From Mnemiopsis leidyi (Eukaryota; Ctenophora; Tentaculata; Lobata; Bolinopsidae), in NCBI GenBank assembly GCA_000226015.1, contig JH154255.1, forward strand, positions 26,783-61,496: a DNA stretch of 34,714 bases, written 5' to 3'. A program made the position numbers and the translations under genes. A model generated the notes under the pieces. It saw nothing but the letters and a program-made list of their open reading frames with translations, made no database searches and was not told the DNA's origin. Each line of letters opens with the position of its first letter. Positions within the stretch are counted from its first letter, which is position 1. Shown here in pieces: positions 1 through 9,178 of the stretch.

Positions 1-1039
1 ATTAGTGATTAAGTTTAGTTGTTTGTCTTTGTCCGACGCTCATTCGAAAAATAAAATGACGAGAACAAAATGACTTGTCGGACGTTGTCTGACTTGCTGC
101 CGCCGCGCGAAGCGGCAGCCCCCGCGCGCGATCAAGCGCGCGGCGCGGCAGCGAAGCTGCCGCCCGAACATTGAAAATGGGCCGCAACCAGCAACGCAAG
201 GCAAAAAATGACGGGATGGTGCACGCTGCTGTACAAAGATTTAAAGTTAGACGTATATTTTTTGTTAATGCTAACCATAAACGGGTGATTCGGTGATGAT
301 CAGCGTTTATCGAATTTGATCTTCAAAATGTCGGCTGGGCAGTTTCCTGGGGACCTCAGGCTAATTGTTGCTTTGTGGAACAGAGGGCTATTAAATTCAA
401 TCTACAATGTAATGACCAGTACACAGTACAGCTTAGGCGGTTGGCCAGTCAACTTTTTATTATCTGGCAAGGTACGACCGTGTCCCTCAATAATATAACT
501 GCACGACTGCCACTAAATTTAGTAAAATTTGTTCACGATTTTGTTACATATTAGTACATGGCCCGTTACTTGTCAATGTCATGCTGTCGTTGCAATGTGA
601 CTTTGTAATGCATGTGTGCATACCAGAGAAAATTGCGGGATAAAGAGGACCATGACAATACTGGTTGTTGAGGATAGTTTAATTAGTTAATTACCTCTGG
701 AAGTTAAAAAAATTCATAAATAAAAGTCGATTCTTTTACTAAAAGTTAAAGCGATATACGGATAAAAGGATAACATTAACAACAGTAATTGCAAAGAAAA
801 GCAACTTCATTCAATTAAAAGTATCTTTCGAGTTTGACCATAAAACCAGTGATCTTTTATCTTTTTTTGTAAAAAAAGGTCATAAAAGTCAACAGACAAC
901 CCGACAAAAAATCAACATATACAAAATTTACATCATAGTCATTAAAGTCATACAGCAACCGGATAAAAGCCAACATCGTCAACAATATTTAGGTACCGAA
1001 AAATAAAGAAATAAACTAATTGCCGATGAGTTTGTCTCG
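1..1039. other. Region downstream of xsc, no gene seen
   Basis: This stretch follows the xsc stop codon on the minus strand. Apart from the hairpin cluster at 96-163, I see no coding region, RNA gene or clear repeat. It is AT-rich. A minus-strand ATTAAA at about 678-683 could be a poly(A) signal, but nothing else supports it. Confidence 0.5.
96..163. repeat. Three consecutive GC-rich perfect hairpins
   Basis: Three perfect inverted repeats lie back to back in otherwise AT-rich DNA. GCTGCCGC (96-103) pairs with GCGGCAGC (112-119). CCGCGCGC (122-129) pairs with GCGCGCGG (136-143). GCGGCAGC (145-152) pairs with GCTGCCGC (156-163) around a GAA loop. Each stem is 8 bp. Outside them, GTCCGAC near 30 and GTCGGAC near 78 form a further weak inverted pair. 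The block may be the terminus of a mobile element; I see no coding capacity. Confidence 0.8.
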
Positions 1040-4000
1040 CTACAAATCAGTTGGTTGTCCCGTGGCACTTTCGCTGTATTGACAAGTGTTTTTGTATTTT
1101 TCTAGGTGTCTCACTGGGAGTTTCATAGCGTCTCTCCTGAAGGGATCGCCTAGTTCCTTGGTAACCATTACTTCTATCACTGTGGTTTTTCCTTCCTCTT
1201 GGTTTTTGGTAGCTTGGCTGAACATTTTCAAGCATTAAAATATCGAAAATGCGAAAGTACAGTATCTTACATCATGTAAATATAGTTATCAGTTGATTGA
1301 CCTTAGTAATATATCTTTTGTCTGGTTTCGGATAATCATTAACCTCTTGTAACAGGACCTACCTTAAAGCATCAGTTACTTGGTCGACGTGGGTACAAGT
1401 GATTCCCTCCGCATACATAGATCTAGCTATCTCGGCGTAACTCCAGGGGTTATCCAACTGGGAGCCCACGTACCTGTTTATCAGGAGAAATTAAAGAAAT
1501 ATAGGAGCGATAAATCATTCTTGACGGAAAATCAGGGGACGGATAAGCATCCGTTTAATTATGACGAGAAATATGTGATAAGGCCACGGAGCCCCCGAAA
1601 TATTTCTTTAGATGCCAATGAAAAAACTTTTTTGTTATCAATATTTAATCAGGAGCTGCAGTTCAAGATCGAGCAACCAAAGGTTGTTAAAGAGATACTA
1701 CGTCTGCAAGAAAAACCCACTAGAGGGTAACACCAAAAGGTGTTTTGCCTGTCTCTAGGGTAAGTGGGGGGGGGGGTTAAAGGGGGAAATAAAGGAAGAT
1801 TATATGGGAGGAAAAGATAAGGCGAGTAATTAGGTTAAAGGTTTCTGAACTTGAAGAGACAGCTGAGAGAGGCCCTTATCTAGAGGACAAACCAAGGATT
1901 ACTTTACTTTTCTCCCTGCCCTAACGAAACAACAAGTACAATGTACGTGAATATCTCACCTAACAAGTACAAAGTACGTGAATATCTCACCTGTCTCCGA
2001 ACCATAGAACTTGGTTCTTCTTCTCAGCTCCCCATTGACCATTGTTGAACACAACTGCCGTGGTAGGTACGTCCTCTCTTATACACGTCATCACCTGGTA
2101 AAGATAGGCTTTTACAAAATTGAAAACAAATTTTCTCGCTTTCTAAGACAGGACGACGTTCGAAGGTGGCTAAATTATCGTAGGTTTAAAGTGTCGAGGT
2201 GCTAATTTAGCACTGCTAAAGTACATTTTGCTTAAGTACATTGTGCTAAAGTACATAGAAACAGCTAATAAATTGTCAATTTTCAGCCCAAGAACTATGA
2301 TGGTGCATTCAACCACAAACTGATAACGAAAATTCCTGGAAACAACTACTTTTGCTCTCCCCGGTCAGCGACAACTACATATTTTTCTTCTCATTAAAGA
2401 GTATAAAAGCAGATATAATGTCTTACCTCGTTAAGCTGCATTCCCCAAGCTCCGTCCCCCACATAAGCGACACAGTTTCTGTGTGGTGCCGCCACCTTGG
2501 CGCCCATAGCCGCAGGGAAGGAGTATCCGCAGTTACCGAACGTCATGGCAGCCAACATGCTGGGTCCCTTGTGACTGAGAGGTGAAGGGGTGAAAGGTGA
2601 GCAGCTGTATAAGTGCAATAGTAAGATAGTATAACTACTACTACTACTACTTGTTGGTCACTATATCTCTATTTCTGATTGTTGTCCTTTTCAAAAGTTG
2701 AATTCGCGTCCTTCGCGTCCATGGAACGAAAATACTAAAATACTTGACTCTGGCTCAGAACAAAATTATTTTTAACCACAACCACGTGGCCCCCGTCAAT
2801 CCTTCATTTCGATTTGTAAAACTCAGGTTTGAACAAACTTACTTAAACTTGAGGTAGCTGTTGGAGACACTGCAAATGTTCCCAATGTCGGTGGAAACAA
2901 TACTGTCAGGCACCAAGCCTCTCTCCAGAGCCCTTAAAGCGTGTCGGGGTCTGATTCTGTCTGTACAGGCTTCTACGTTAGCGTACGTTATGTCGTCTAG
3001 TTTCTTCCTCCAGGCGTCTTTCAGCTGAAATAGTGTCATTTTTATAAGGGACTGCAAAATCTATTTTTCAAGAGATTTTACAAGATTCGCAAGATTTGTA
3101 AGATATTAAAACGATTAACCCATACAATACATACAAGATTTTACATGATTCTACGAGAATCTTCAGGACTTAAAAGGCCAAACATGACCGTTGCCCATTT
3201 GAAAATTGACTTAAGTCGAGTTACCTTCACCTAACTCTTCATGAAAGGCTTATAGTAATGGATTGCCAGGTAAAATTAGCTGCTGTCCAAAAGCTAACAA
3301 CAGAGGTAATGGAACCAACTAAATTTTCGAATACCGCAGTTAATTTACTTAATCGGTAGCAAATTTATTCCAAACAAATTTTCCGCAATTAGCTATAAAT
3401 AATACACAGTTAAAGACAATGTTTCATTCAATATCAAATTGAAAAGTTATAAAGGAACGAAGTCAAACGAACAAAGAAAAGCTAATGAGCGAATGAGCGA
3501 TTACGAAAGGATCTTGACGGATTGAACCTCTGTAAAAACTCTTTTGTTGGTGGTGGTAATAATCTGGTGTCGTCCCTTTGTGCTGTAGTCGTCTTTCTCG
3601 AAGATCTGCCACTTTCCTGACTGTACCTCCACCGAACTAGCCACACTTTCAAACTCCAAATCGGCAAAGTCAGGAGTAGATCCGTAGAGGACCCGCCTAT
3701 GTCCCTCAGCATCGTAGATGGTGATCTGTCCCTTTCGGAAGCACTGCTTAGCTCCCGAGGTCTTGGGGTCGAAGCAGCAGCCTTTAGATTCGCAGCTACT
3801 CTCTGATAACCTAGTGTTCTCGACACAAGGAGTTCTGTCGTTGGGGTGGGTATCAGAACACACATCCCAGTACCTGTTAGGTCTCCAGTCTATAAACTTT
3901 CTGAAGGAAGATACGGCGCAGAGGTTGGGCTGGGAGCGGTCGAAGTAGGCATACCCACTTCGTCCCCAAAGTTTTCCCCAGCTGTTTTTTATCTTGAAGT

Positions 4001-7000
4001 AGTCGACACCGTATCCAGAGGCAACTACTGCATGGTTAGGAGAAGGGTCCGTTTTGCAACCCATCCCATGGTAGAGACCAAACTGGTAAAACTGTAACTG
4101 CCAAGACGCAAAAATGTAGACCACCACAGGGCCTTCTTCGTTTAGAGCTTTGAGGAGACCTTCATCGGTTCTGTCATAGCCACCACGAGCGTAAGGCTTA
4201 GCTCTTGTCAGTGCGTTGGGTAAAGAATTGTTGAGGTCCCTGCAAACTCCATCCTTCTTCTCATACTCCCTGTCAGACCGTAGTGGGAGGTAACCATGGT
4301 GATTAGATGTGGATACCGGGCTGTTACTTCCTGCCCAATTCACTGCACTCTCACTCCAGCCTCCATCACAACCGTCTCTTCTTCCCTCGAAGGTGCAGTC
4401 CAGCAAGGTCTGCTCAGAGAGCTCCCTGTATTCGCCGTGTTCCTTGATCAGAAGTCCCTCCATTGCAGCAACAGCGGCGAAACTCCAACAGCTTCCACAG
4501 GTCCCTTGGTTCCTCACAGGAGTCATCTCCCAAAGTTTCTCAACCGGATAGGATCTCACCTCCAACGTTTCTTCTTGGCGAGGTGGAGGAAGGGACTCAG
4601 CTGTCATGTTGAGTTGAAGTCCCAGGAAGCTCTTCTTCTCCTCATCACTTAGGTCTGAGAACTCGGTGAAGCCTGCTACCCACTTGTCTTGAATGGAGTT
4701 GATGTGGGTGATCTGAGCTGCTGATTTCCGGAATTGTTTGTAGCGACCCACCTCACTTTGTAGTCCATTGTACGTTTTTCCATACTTTGTCTTCCAGTCT
4801 CGGAAGGCTTTTCTCAAGTCCTGTTCAGCCGAGCGGCACTGTAGTGCCAGACAGAGAAGGAAAATCACCGATTTAATCATTTTCGTGGGGTTTGCGCGAG
4901 AGTTGAATCTTTAAATACATGACCTGCTTGTTTGCACTTTCCTTCTAATTAATGTTAACTAGGTCAGAGAAAGGTTTTCAAGCCGTCTCTTGACAAAACG
5001 TGCCATCCTTGTAATTGATCTAACTCAATTACTTCGAATTACAAGATCTTGTAAGTGCAAGAGAACGACCCGTAAATTTTCTCCGATTCTTAAGTTCTTA
5101 AGGATAACCTGTCTTAACCTATGATAAAATCACACGTCCCATGTTGTGGCGATTCAACTCGACAAAAATATTTCATGGGGGAAGTTATGGGTGGTTTGTG
5201 ACAGGCTATTAATTCTTAGCAATCCGAAACATCTGGTACCTTCCGCTGGACCTAAATCTAGGTCTTGAGCAATGCAAACACTATCCGATTGCCGCACTCT
5301 AGCTTTTAGACCTCAGCAAGGAAAGACATATCTAAAAAACTGGACACACATCAATAAATAACCAAATCAAATCTTGTACTCAAAAGTAACGTTTAACTTG
5401 TATTATACCTCAGTAAACTTTATTATGCGCTCAGTCTTGTTTTCATCGCTTGCAATAGGTCCTCCCGCCCTTAGAGCTTCTGTCATTTCTTTGGCAGCTA
5501 ACTTCACGTCACCACAGATTCCAACATCCACTTTCTTTGATGTCCCGATTCTTCTGGCGTCAGCTTCAACCTATGTGAACATTGCTGACAACAAAAATCG
5601 ATTAGCTGACATGCTTCTTAAATCTTACCAAGATGGTTTCAGGTCTATACGGAGAAACCATTTCAAATATTTGCATCCCAATCGTGTAACCGTAATTAAA
5701 AGCAAAAGGCAATAACTGAGAAATTAAAATTTCCTTACCTGGATAACTTTAGCTTTGGTTGGGTAATAATCCTCGCCGTATTGAGGGAGAGTACCAAATG
5801 GTGATAGTCTAGTGCCTAGAGCGATGACAACATCTGCGTCTCTGAGACTGTACATGGCCGCTTGGGAGCCTTGGTAACCTAAGATAATGGTATCGTGGTA
5901 ACCTAAGATAATGGTATCCGTGGTAACATATCGATTGATGTGAACTGATAGTGTATGTTCAGATCATAAAGTAGTTTCACTAATTGCATGTTCATGTGTC
6001 AAATTCAATTAAATGAACATGAAAATATCATAGAGAAATTATTTAATTTTAATTAGATAAATATAATCTAATTATCAAACACATTCTTATAAATTCAAAC
6101 AAACCAAGAGGTCCAGCGTAGAGGGGATTATCAGCAGGAACAGCGTCGTTGTGGAGGTAAGTCACTGCGATAGGGGCAGACAGCAGGGCGGCCAACTCCG
6201 CCACTTCGTCTTCAGCCCCCGCCATAGTGACGCCTCCACCCGCTGAGGGAGCATGGACTCAGAACATTGGAAATACTATCGTTTCAAGTGAAGTTGAGAA
6301 GCGAAGAGGAAGATAAATTATGAAAATGTAAAGGAGTTGTGGGTAATACCCCGCATGCAAGAAGATTTATGTTCTAAAAAACCAAAATGGTCGTTTTGTT
6401 GAAGATCCCAAACGAAGTTGCGCAGTTTCCCGCCACCGACAAAACGTTGCAAGACATGTTAGTGCTTTAATGTTAAGTTAACACTTGTTAAGGTAACTTT
6501 GTGGTGCATCCAAAATCTCGTACTCACCAAACTGCAAAACTTAAGCAGCCTGCAGATTATAAAAATATTACAATTTTGGTAAAAAATTGATACAGCATTG
6601 TTATAAGCAGATTGAAGTTCCTTCCAGCAATTAGTACTCACCTAAAATAACTGGATTCTTGGCATGTCTGATGAGATCAACCGCTGCTTTGATGGACTTT
6701 GGACCTCCAGCTGCTTTTTCTGGGACACTTGGGGTGGGGATCTGGTACAGTCCTGAAGTTATTGATTTAAGGTTTCAGCTTCTGCTTAATCAGAATAGAC
6801 ATAAATCATTATTTTTCAATAAGCCATCCTACATTAACAGAAAATAAAAGGGTCAAGATTTGATAAAATCGAAAATGCTGTGCTCTACATAGAAAATAAA
6901 TAATTCATATAACTATAACGTTTATAAAGAACCTTCGTGATAGAAATAGTCCCTAGGAACATTTATCTGAGTTGGGCCCCTCTCACTCATGGCTATGTCG

Positions 7001-8579
7001 AAAGCTCTGTTGGTTATTTCCGCCATCCGTGCGGGGTTGTTGACATGACCTTGGTACTTGGTGATAGGCTGAAGGGGAAGATAAGCTGGTTGTTATTTGG
7101 TCAGATAGGAATTAGATTCATAAAAAAATCTATAACATTGTGATCAAAAGAAAAATCATGCCTTAAATATAAAACTGTCAAATGCCAATATATTTCACTC
7201 ATTACCGAGTTAAAGAATATTTTCGATAATAAAACTGCCGAATAGACAAACCTCGAACAGAGGGAGCTGGTCCACCTCCTGAAAACCTCCATGTCCCTTG
7301 GTTAGAGTGCCTGCTTCCGGAGTCATAACCACCACCGGCGAGTGAGCCCAGTATGCGGCTGCCACCCCTGCGAAAGAATGGTGTCGTTGAGGATAGCTTT
7401 GTTATTCTTCTGTATATACCTATCTAGTTTGTAAATTAGTAATTTAGCTTGAGCAATCGCATCTGATTCGGCAAATTTTGTCATTTATCTTATGAACAAC
7501 GATGACACGCAAGCTACAAAATAACGTTTTCTAAGACAAAAAAAACAGTGATCTAATTATTGACGATAATTCTCAGTACCAGTAACAAAGTTAGATATCC
7601 CAGGTCCGTTTTGTGCGGTACAAACTCCGTGTTTTCCAGTTATTCTCGAGTACCCATCTGCCATGTGTACAGCGTTCTGTTCGTGCTGAACTGCGAGTTT
7701 TTTTCGAAGTTTTCGTTTTCGTGTGTTCGATACTACTTTGCTCTTATATTATTAGAAACCTTTCATGCATCGACGTTGATGCAAAAGTGCTGCACTGCTG
7801 CGAACTAGAAATGAGTATTACTATTACACGTTAACCAGAGAAAAACGTGTCTCAATAAGATGCTTACCTGCCAAAAACCTAATCCCTGCTTCAGGAAACA
7901 AGTCCAGGGCGTCCATGAAAGCAGATCCCACAATTCCGAATACGGTGTTGACTTTCTGTCGGACAAAAGTTTCTACCATAGCTTCCGATGCCATCATCTT
8001 TACTGGTTCGTTATAGTGCTTAGGAACGGTCGCCTGAAGTTGTTTAACTTGATTCCAACATTAAAGTGTGTATACATTTTTTGTCACTTTTTATTTCTTA
8101 TTCTATAACAAATCTTAAGAGTAGATTATTAACTGTCAGATAAGAATAGTTTTTTCCTTCCTGATCACTTAACCATGGTACAGCTTTACGTTACCTCGTC
8201 ATAAGGAATGATGGCTGGGGGTTCACTTTTAGGGGCGACTCTAGCTAATGCCTGGAAAATTATATAATCAGTAAACCATAATACTATAAAAGATCTGTAT
8301 AGAAGTGCTCCTCAAACCCAAAAATGTTTTGGAAAGATTTTTGATAATGTGATATTTAATTTTAATCAACAGAACCACAGTCAATTAAGCAAACAAAAAC
8401 AAGTCAAATATAAGCAGAGGGTATAACAGCTCACGAAAATGTTAAAAATGGAGAAAAAAATTGATAAATTAAAGTAAATCGTATCAAGATTTACCACTTA
8501 CATGATCACTTCCAAGTGTTCTTGAACATACTCGCAAAGGAACTGATCCAACTGATTTCAGCTTTGTCAAGCTTTTCAT
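1040..8579 (-). CDS. xsc: Sulfoacetaldehyde acetyltransferase (Xsc), putative mitochondrial, 15 exons
   Basis: ThDP enzyme predicted to convert sulfoacetaldehyde plus phosphate to acetyl phosphate and sulfite. Exons (5' to 3'): 8579-8502, 8251-8195, 8033-7868, 7690-7580, 7367-7252, 7068-6933, 6752-6642, 6242-6105, 5878-5739, 5570-5409, 3024-2843, 2574-2427, 2094-1991, 1473-1363, 1217-1040. All have AG/GT borders and compatible phases, giving 645 aa. Residues 1-26 ([20 protein letters not shown]...) are basic and acid-free, like a mitochondrial leader; the core starts near residue 60. Visible are the cofactor-activating Glu104 ([14 protein letters not shown]), the ThDP motif G505-D-G ... N532-N533, [11 protein letters not shown], and the C-terminal [11 protein letters not shown], typical of Xsc rather than acetolactate synthase or oxalyl-CoA decarboxylase. 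Bacterial Xsc is about 590-600 aa, so the extra length is mostly leader. Intron 10 contains a protease gene. Confidence 0.93.
1931..1992 (-). repeat. 31-bp tandem duplication containing the 5' splice site of xsc exon 13
   Basis: Two 31-bp copies (1931-1961 and 1962-1992) differ by about one base. Each carries the donor context AG|GTGAGATATT on the minus strand. The proximal donor, after base 1991, keeps the Xsc frame. Use of the distal copy would add 31 nt and meet an immediate TGA. Confidence 0.8.
3364..3369 (-). promoter_or_regulatory. Possible poly(A) signal of the nested protease gene
   Basis: AATAAA on the minus strand, about 130 bp after the protease stop codon and still inside xsc intron 10. 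Its use would also truncate xsc pre-mRNA unless suppressed. Confidence 0.4.
3501..4880 (-). CDS. Secreted papain-family cysteine protease with trefoil domain and putative beta/gamma-crystallin-like C-terminus
   Basis: Single-exon, 459 aa. Residues 1-18 ([18 protein letters not shown]) are a signal peptide. About 22-90 is an I29-type inhibitory propeptide. The mature domain starts near 110 and has the oxyanion Gln and catalytic Cys in [13 protein letters not shown], His in [10 protein letters not shown] and Asn in [10 protein letters not shown], so it should be active. A six-cysteine P-type trefoil domain follows at about 340-382, with the typical CESKGCCFD. The last 75 residues have two strand-rich halves, the second containing [11 protein letters not shown] and ending VQSVKIL, which resembles a beta/gamma-crystallin Greek-key pair (tentative). 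The gene lies wholly inside xsc intron 10 on the same strand. It may have arisen as a retrocopy. Likely role: lumenal or extracellular digestion or defence. Confidence 0.95.
   Translation of the reverse strand: MIKSVIFLLCLALQCRSAEQDLRKAFRDWKTKYGKTYNGLQSEVGRYKQFRKSAAQITHINSIQDKWVAGFTEFSDLSDEEKKSFLGLQLNMTAESLPPPRQEETLEVRSYPVEKLWEMTPVRNQGTCGSCWSFAAVAAMEGLLIKEHGEYRELSEQTLLDCTFEGRRDGCDGGWSESAVNWAGSNSPVSTSNHHGYLPLRSDREYEKKDGVCRDLNNSLPNALTRAKPYARGGYDRTDEGLLKALNEEGPVVVYIFASWQLQFYQFGLYHGMGCKTDPSPNHAVVASGYGVDYFKIKNSWGKLWGRSGYAYFDRSQPNLCAVSSFRKFIDWRPNRYWDVCSDTHPNDRTPCVENTRLSESSCESKGCCFDPKTSGAKQCFRKGQITIYDAEGHRRVLYGSTPDFADLEFESVASSVEVQSGKWQIFEKDDYSTKGRHQIITTTNKRVFTEVQSVKILS
4910..4917 (-). promoter_or_regulatory. 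TATA-like box upstream of the nested protease gene
   Basis: The minus strand reads TATTTAAA about 30 bp before the protease ATG at 4880. This would imply a very short 5' UTR and an independent promoter within the xsc intron. It rests on motif and spacing only. Confidence 0.4.
5879..5926 (-). repeat. 24-bp tandem duplication containing the 3' splice site of xsc exon 9
   Basis: A 24-bp unit including ATTATCTTAG|GTTACC is repeated in tandem, with a further partial copy. It gives two equally good acceptors, ending at 5879 and 5903. Use of the upstream acceptor would insert eight in-frame residues (YHDTIILG) with no stop. Confidence 0.85.
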
Positions 8580-9178
8580 TCTGTCCTAGTACTGTCAATT
8601 TTAACGTTAAGTTCGTTGTCTAAATGATTTGATGGCATTGTATGATATCAAAAATTTTAAATTTTGCATAGAATACTACACCAACGGGTTCCCACGGAAA
8701 TTATGAAACGAATAAAATACTCCACCCTTGAAAAAGAAAATACTTGCTGTAATTTAAATTTACACAAATGTTAAGTTAATAATGATTGTCTAGGCTCTTT
8801 TGAAAAATAAAAGTGCCAAATGTTTAAAAATTAAAGACTGGATCGGGGATAAAAATTTATTCAAAATAAATCTTAAATCTTTCATCTTCCTGTGTAGTTT
8901 ATAATACATACAACACTCTACACTAACTCTAATGATTAATTCACAACACTCACAAACATCATAGCGCTAATGCCATTTTTGGATTTGTTCCAAAAACCGA
9001 TTTGGCGATTAAATAAATTTTCGTTAAACTCAATACCACTTTCAGCTGATAAAAAGGGCCAGCCGTTTGGTAGACCGTGACTAAGTAAACATTTCTTTAA
9101 GCTGAAACTGTGAAGTCCTAAATTTAAATTTTATATACGTAGATTAGCATTAGCAACCAATCTATCGGCGAATTTGCT
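8580..9178. other. Intergenic spacer between the aminotransferase and xsc
   Basis: About 600 bp of AT-rich DNA separate the aminotransferase stop from the xsc ATG on the minus strand. A minus-strand AATAAA at 8856-8861 could end the aminotransferase transcript. The xsc promoter should lie here, but I see no clear TATA box or CCAAT box. The short spacer leaves open shared or read-through expression. Confidence 0.5.

Noticed and set aside
1380-1730. 116-aa open frame on the plus strand
   Set aside because: It overlaps Xsc exon 14 in antisense, has no recognisable domain, and the opposite strand carries the clear Xsc coding signal.
1040-8579. Xsc as bacterial contamination in the assembly
   Set aside because: Fourteen GT/AG introns with matching phases and a nested eukaryotic secreted protease exclude a bacterial contig.
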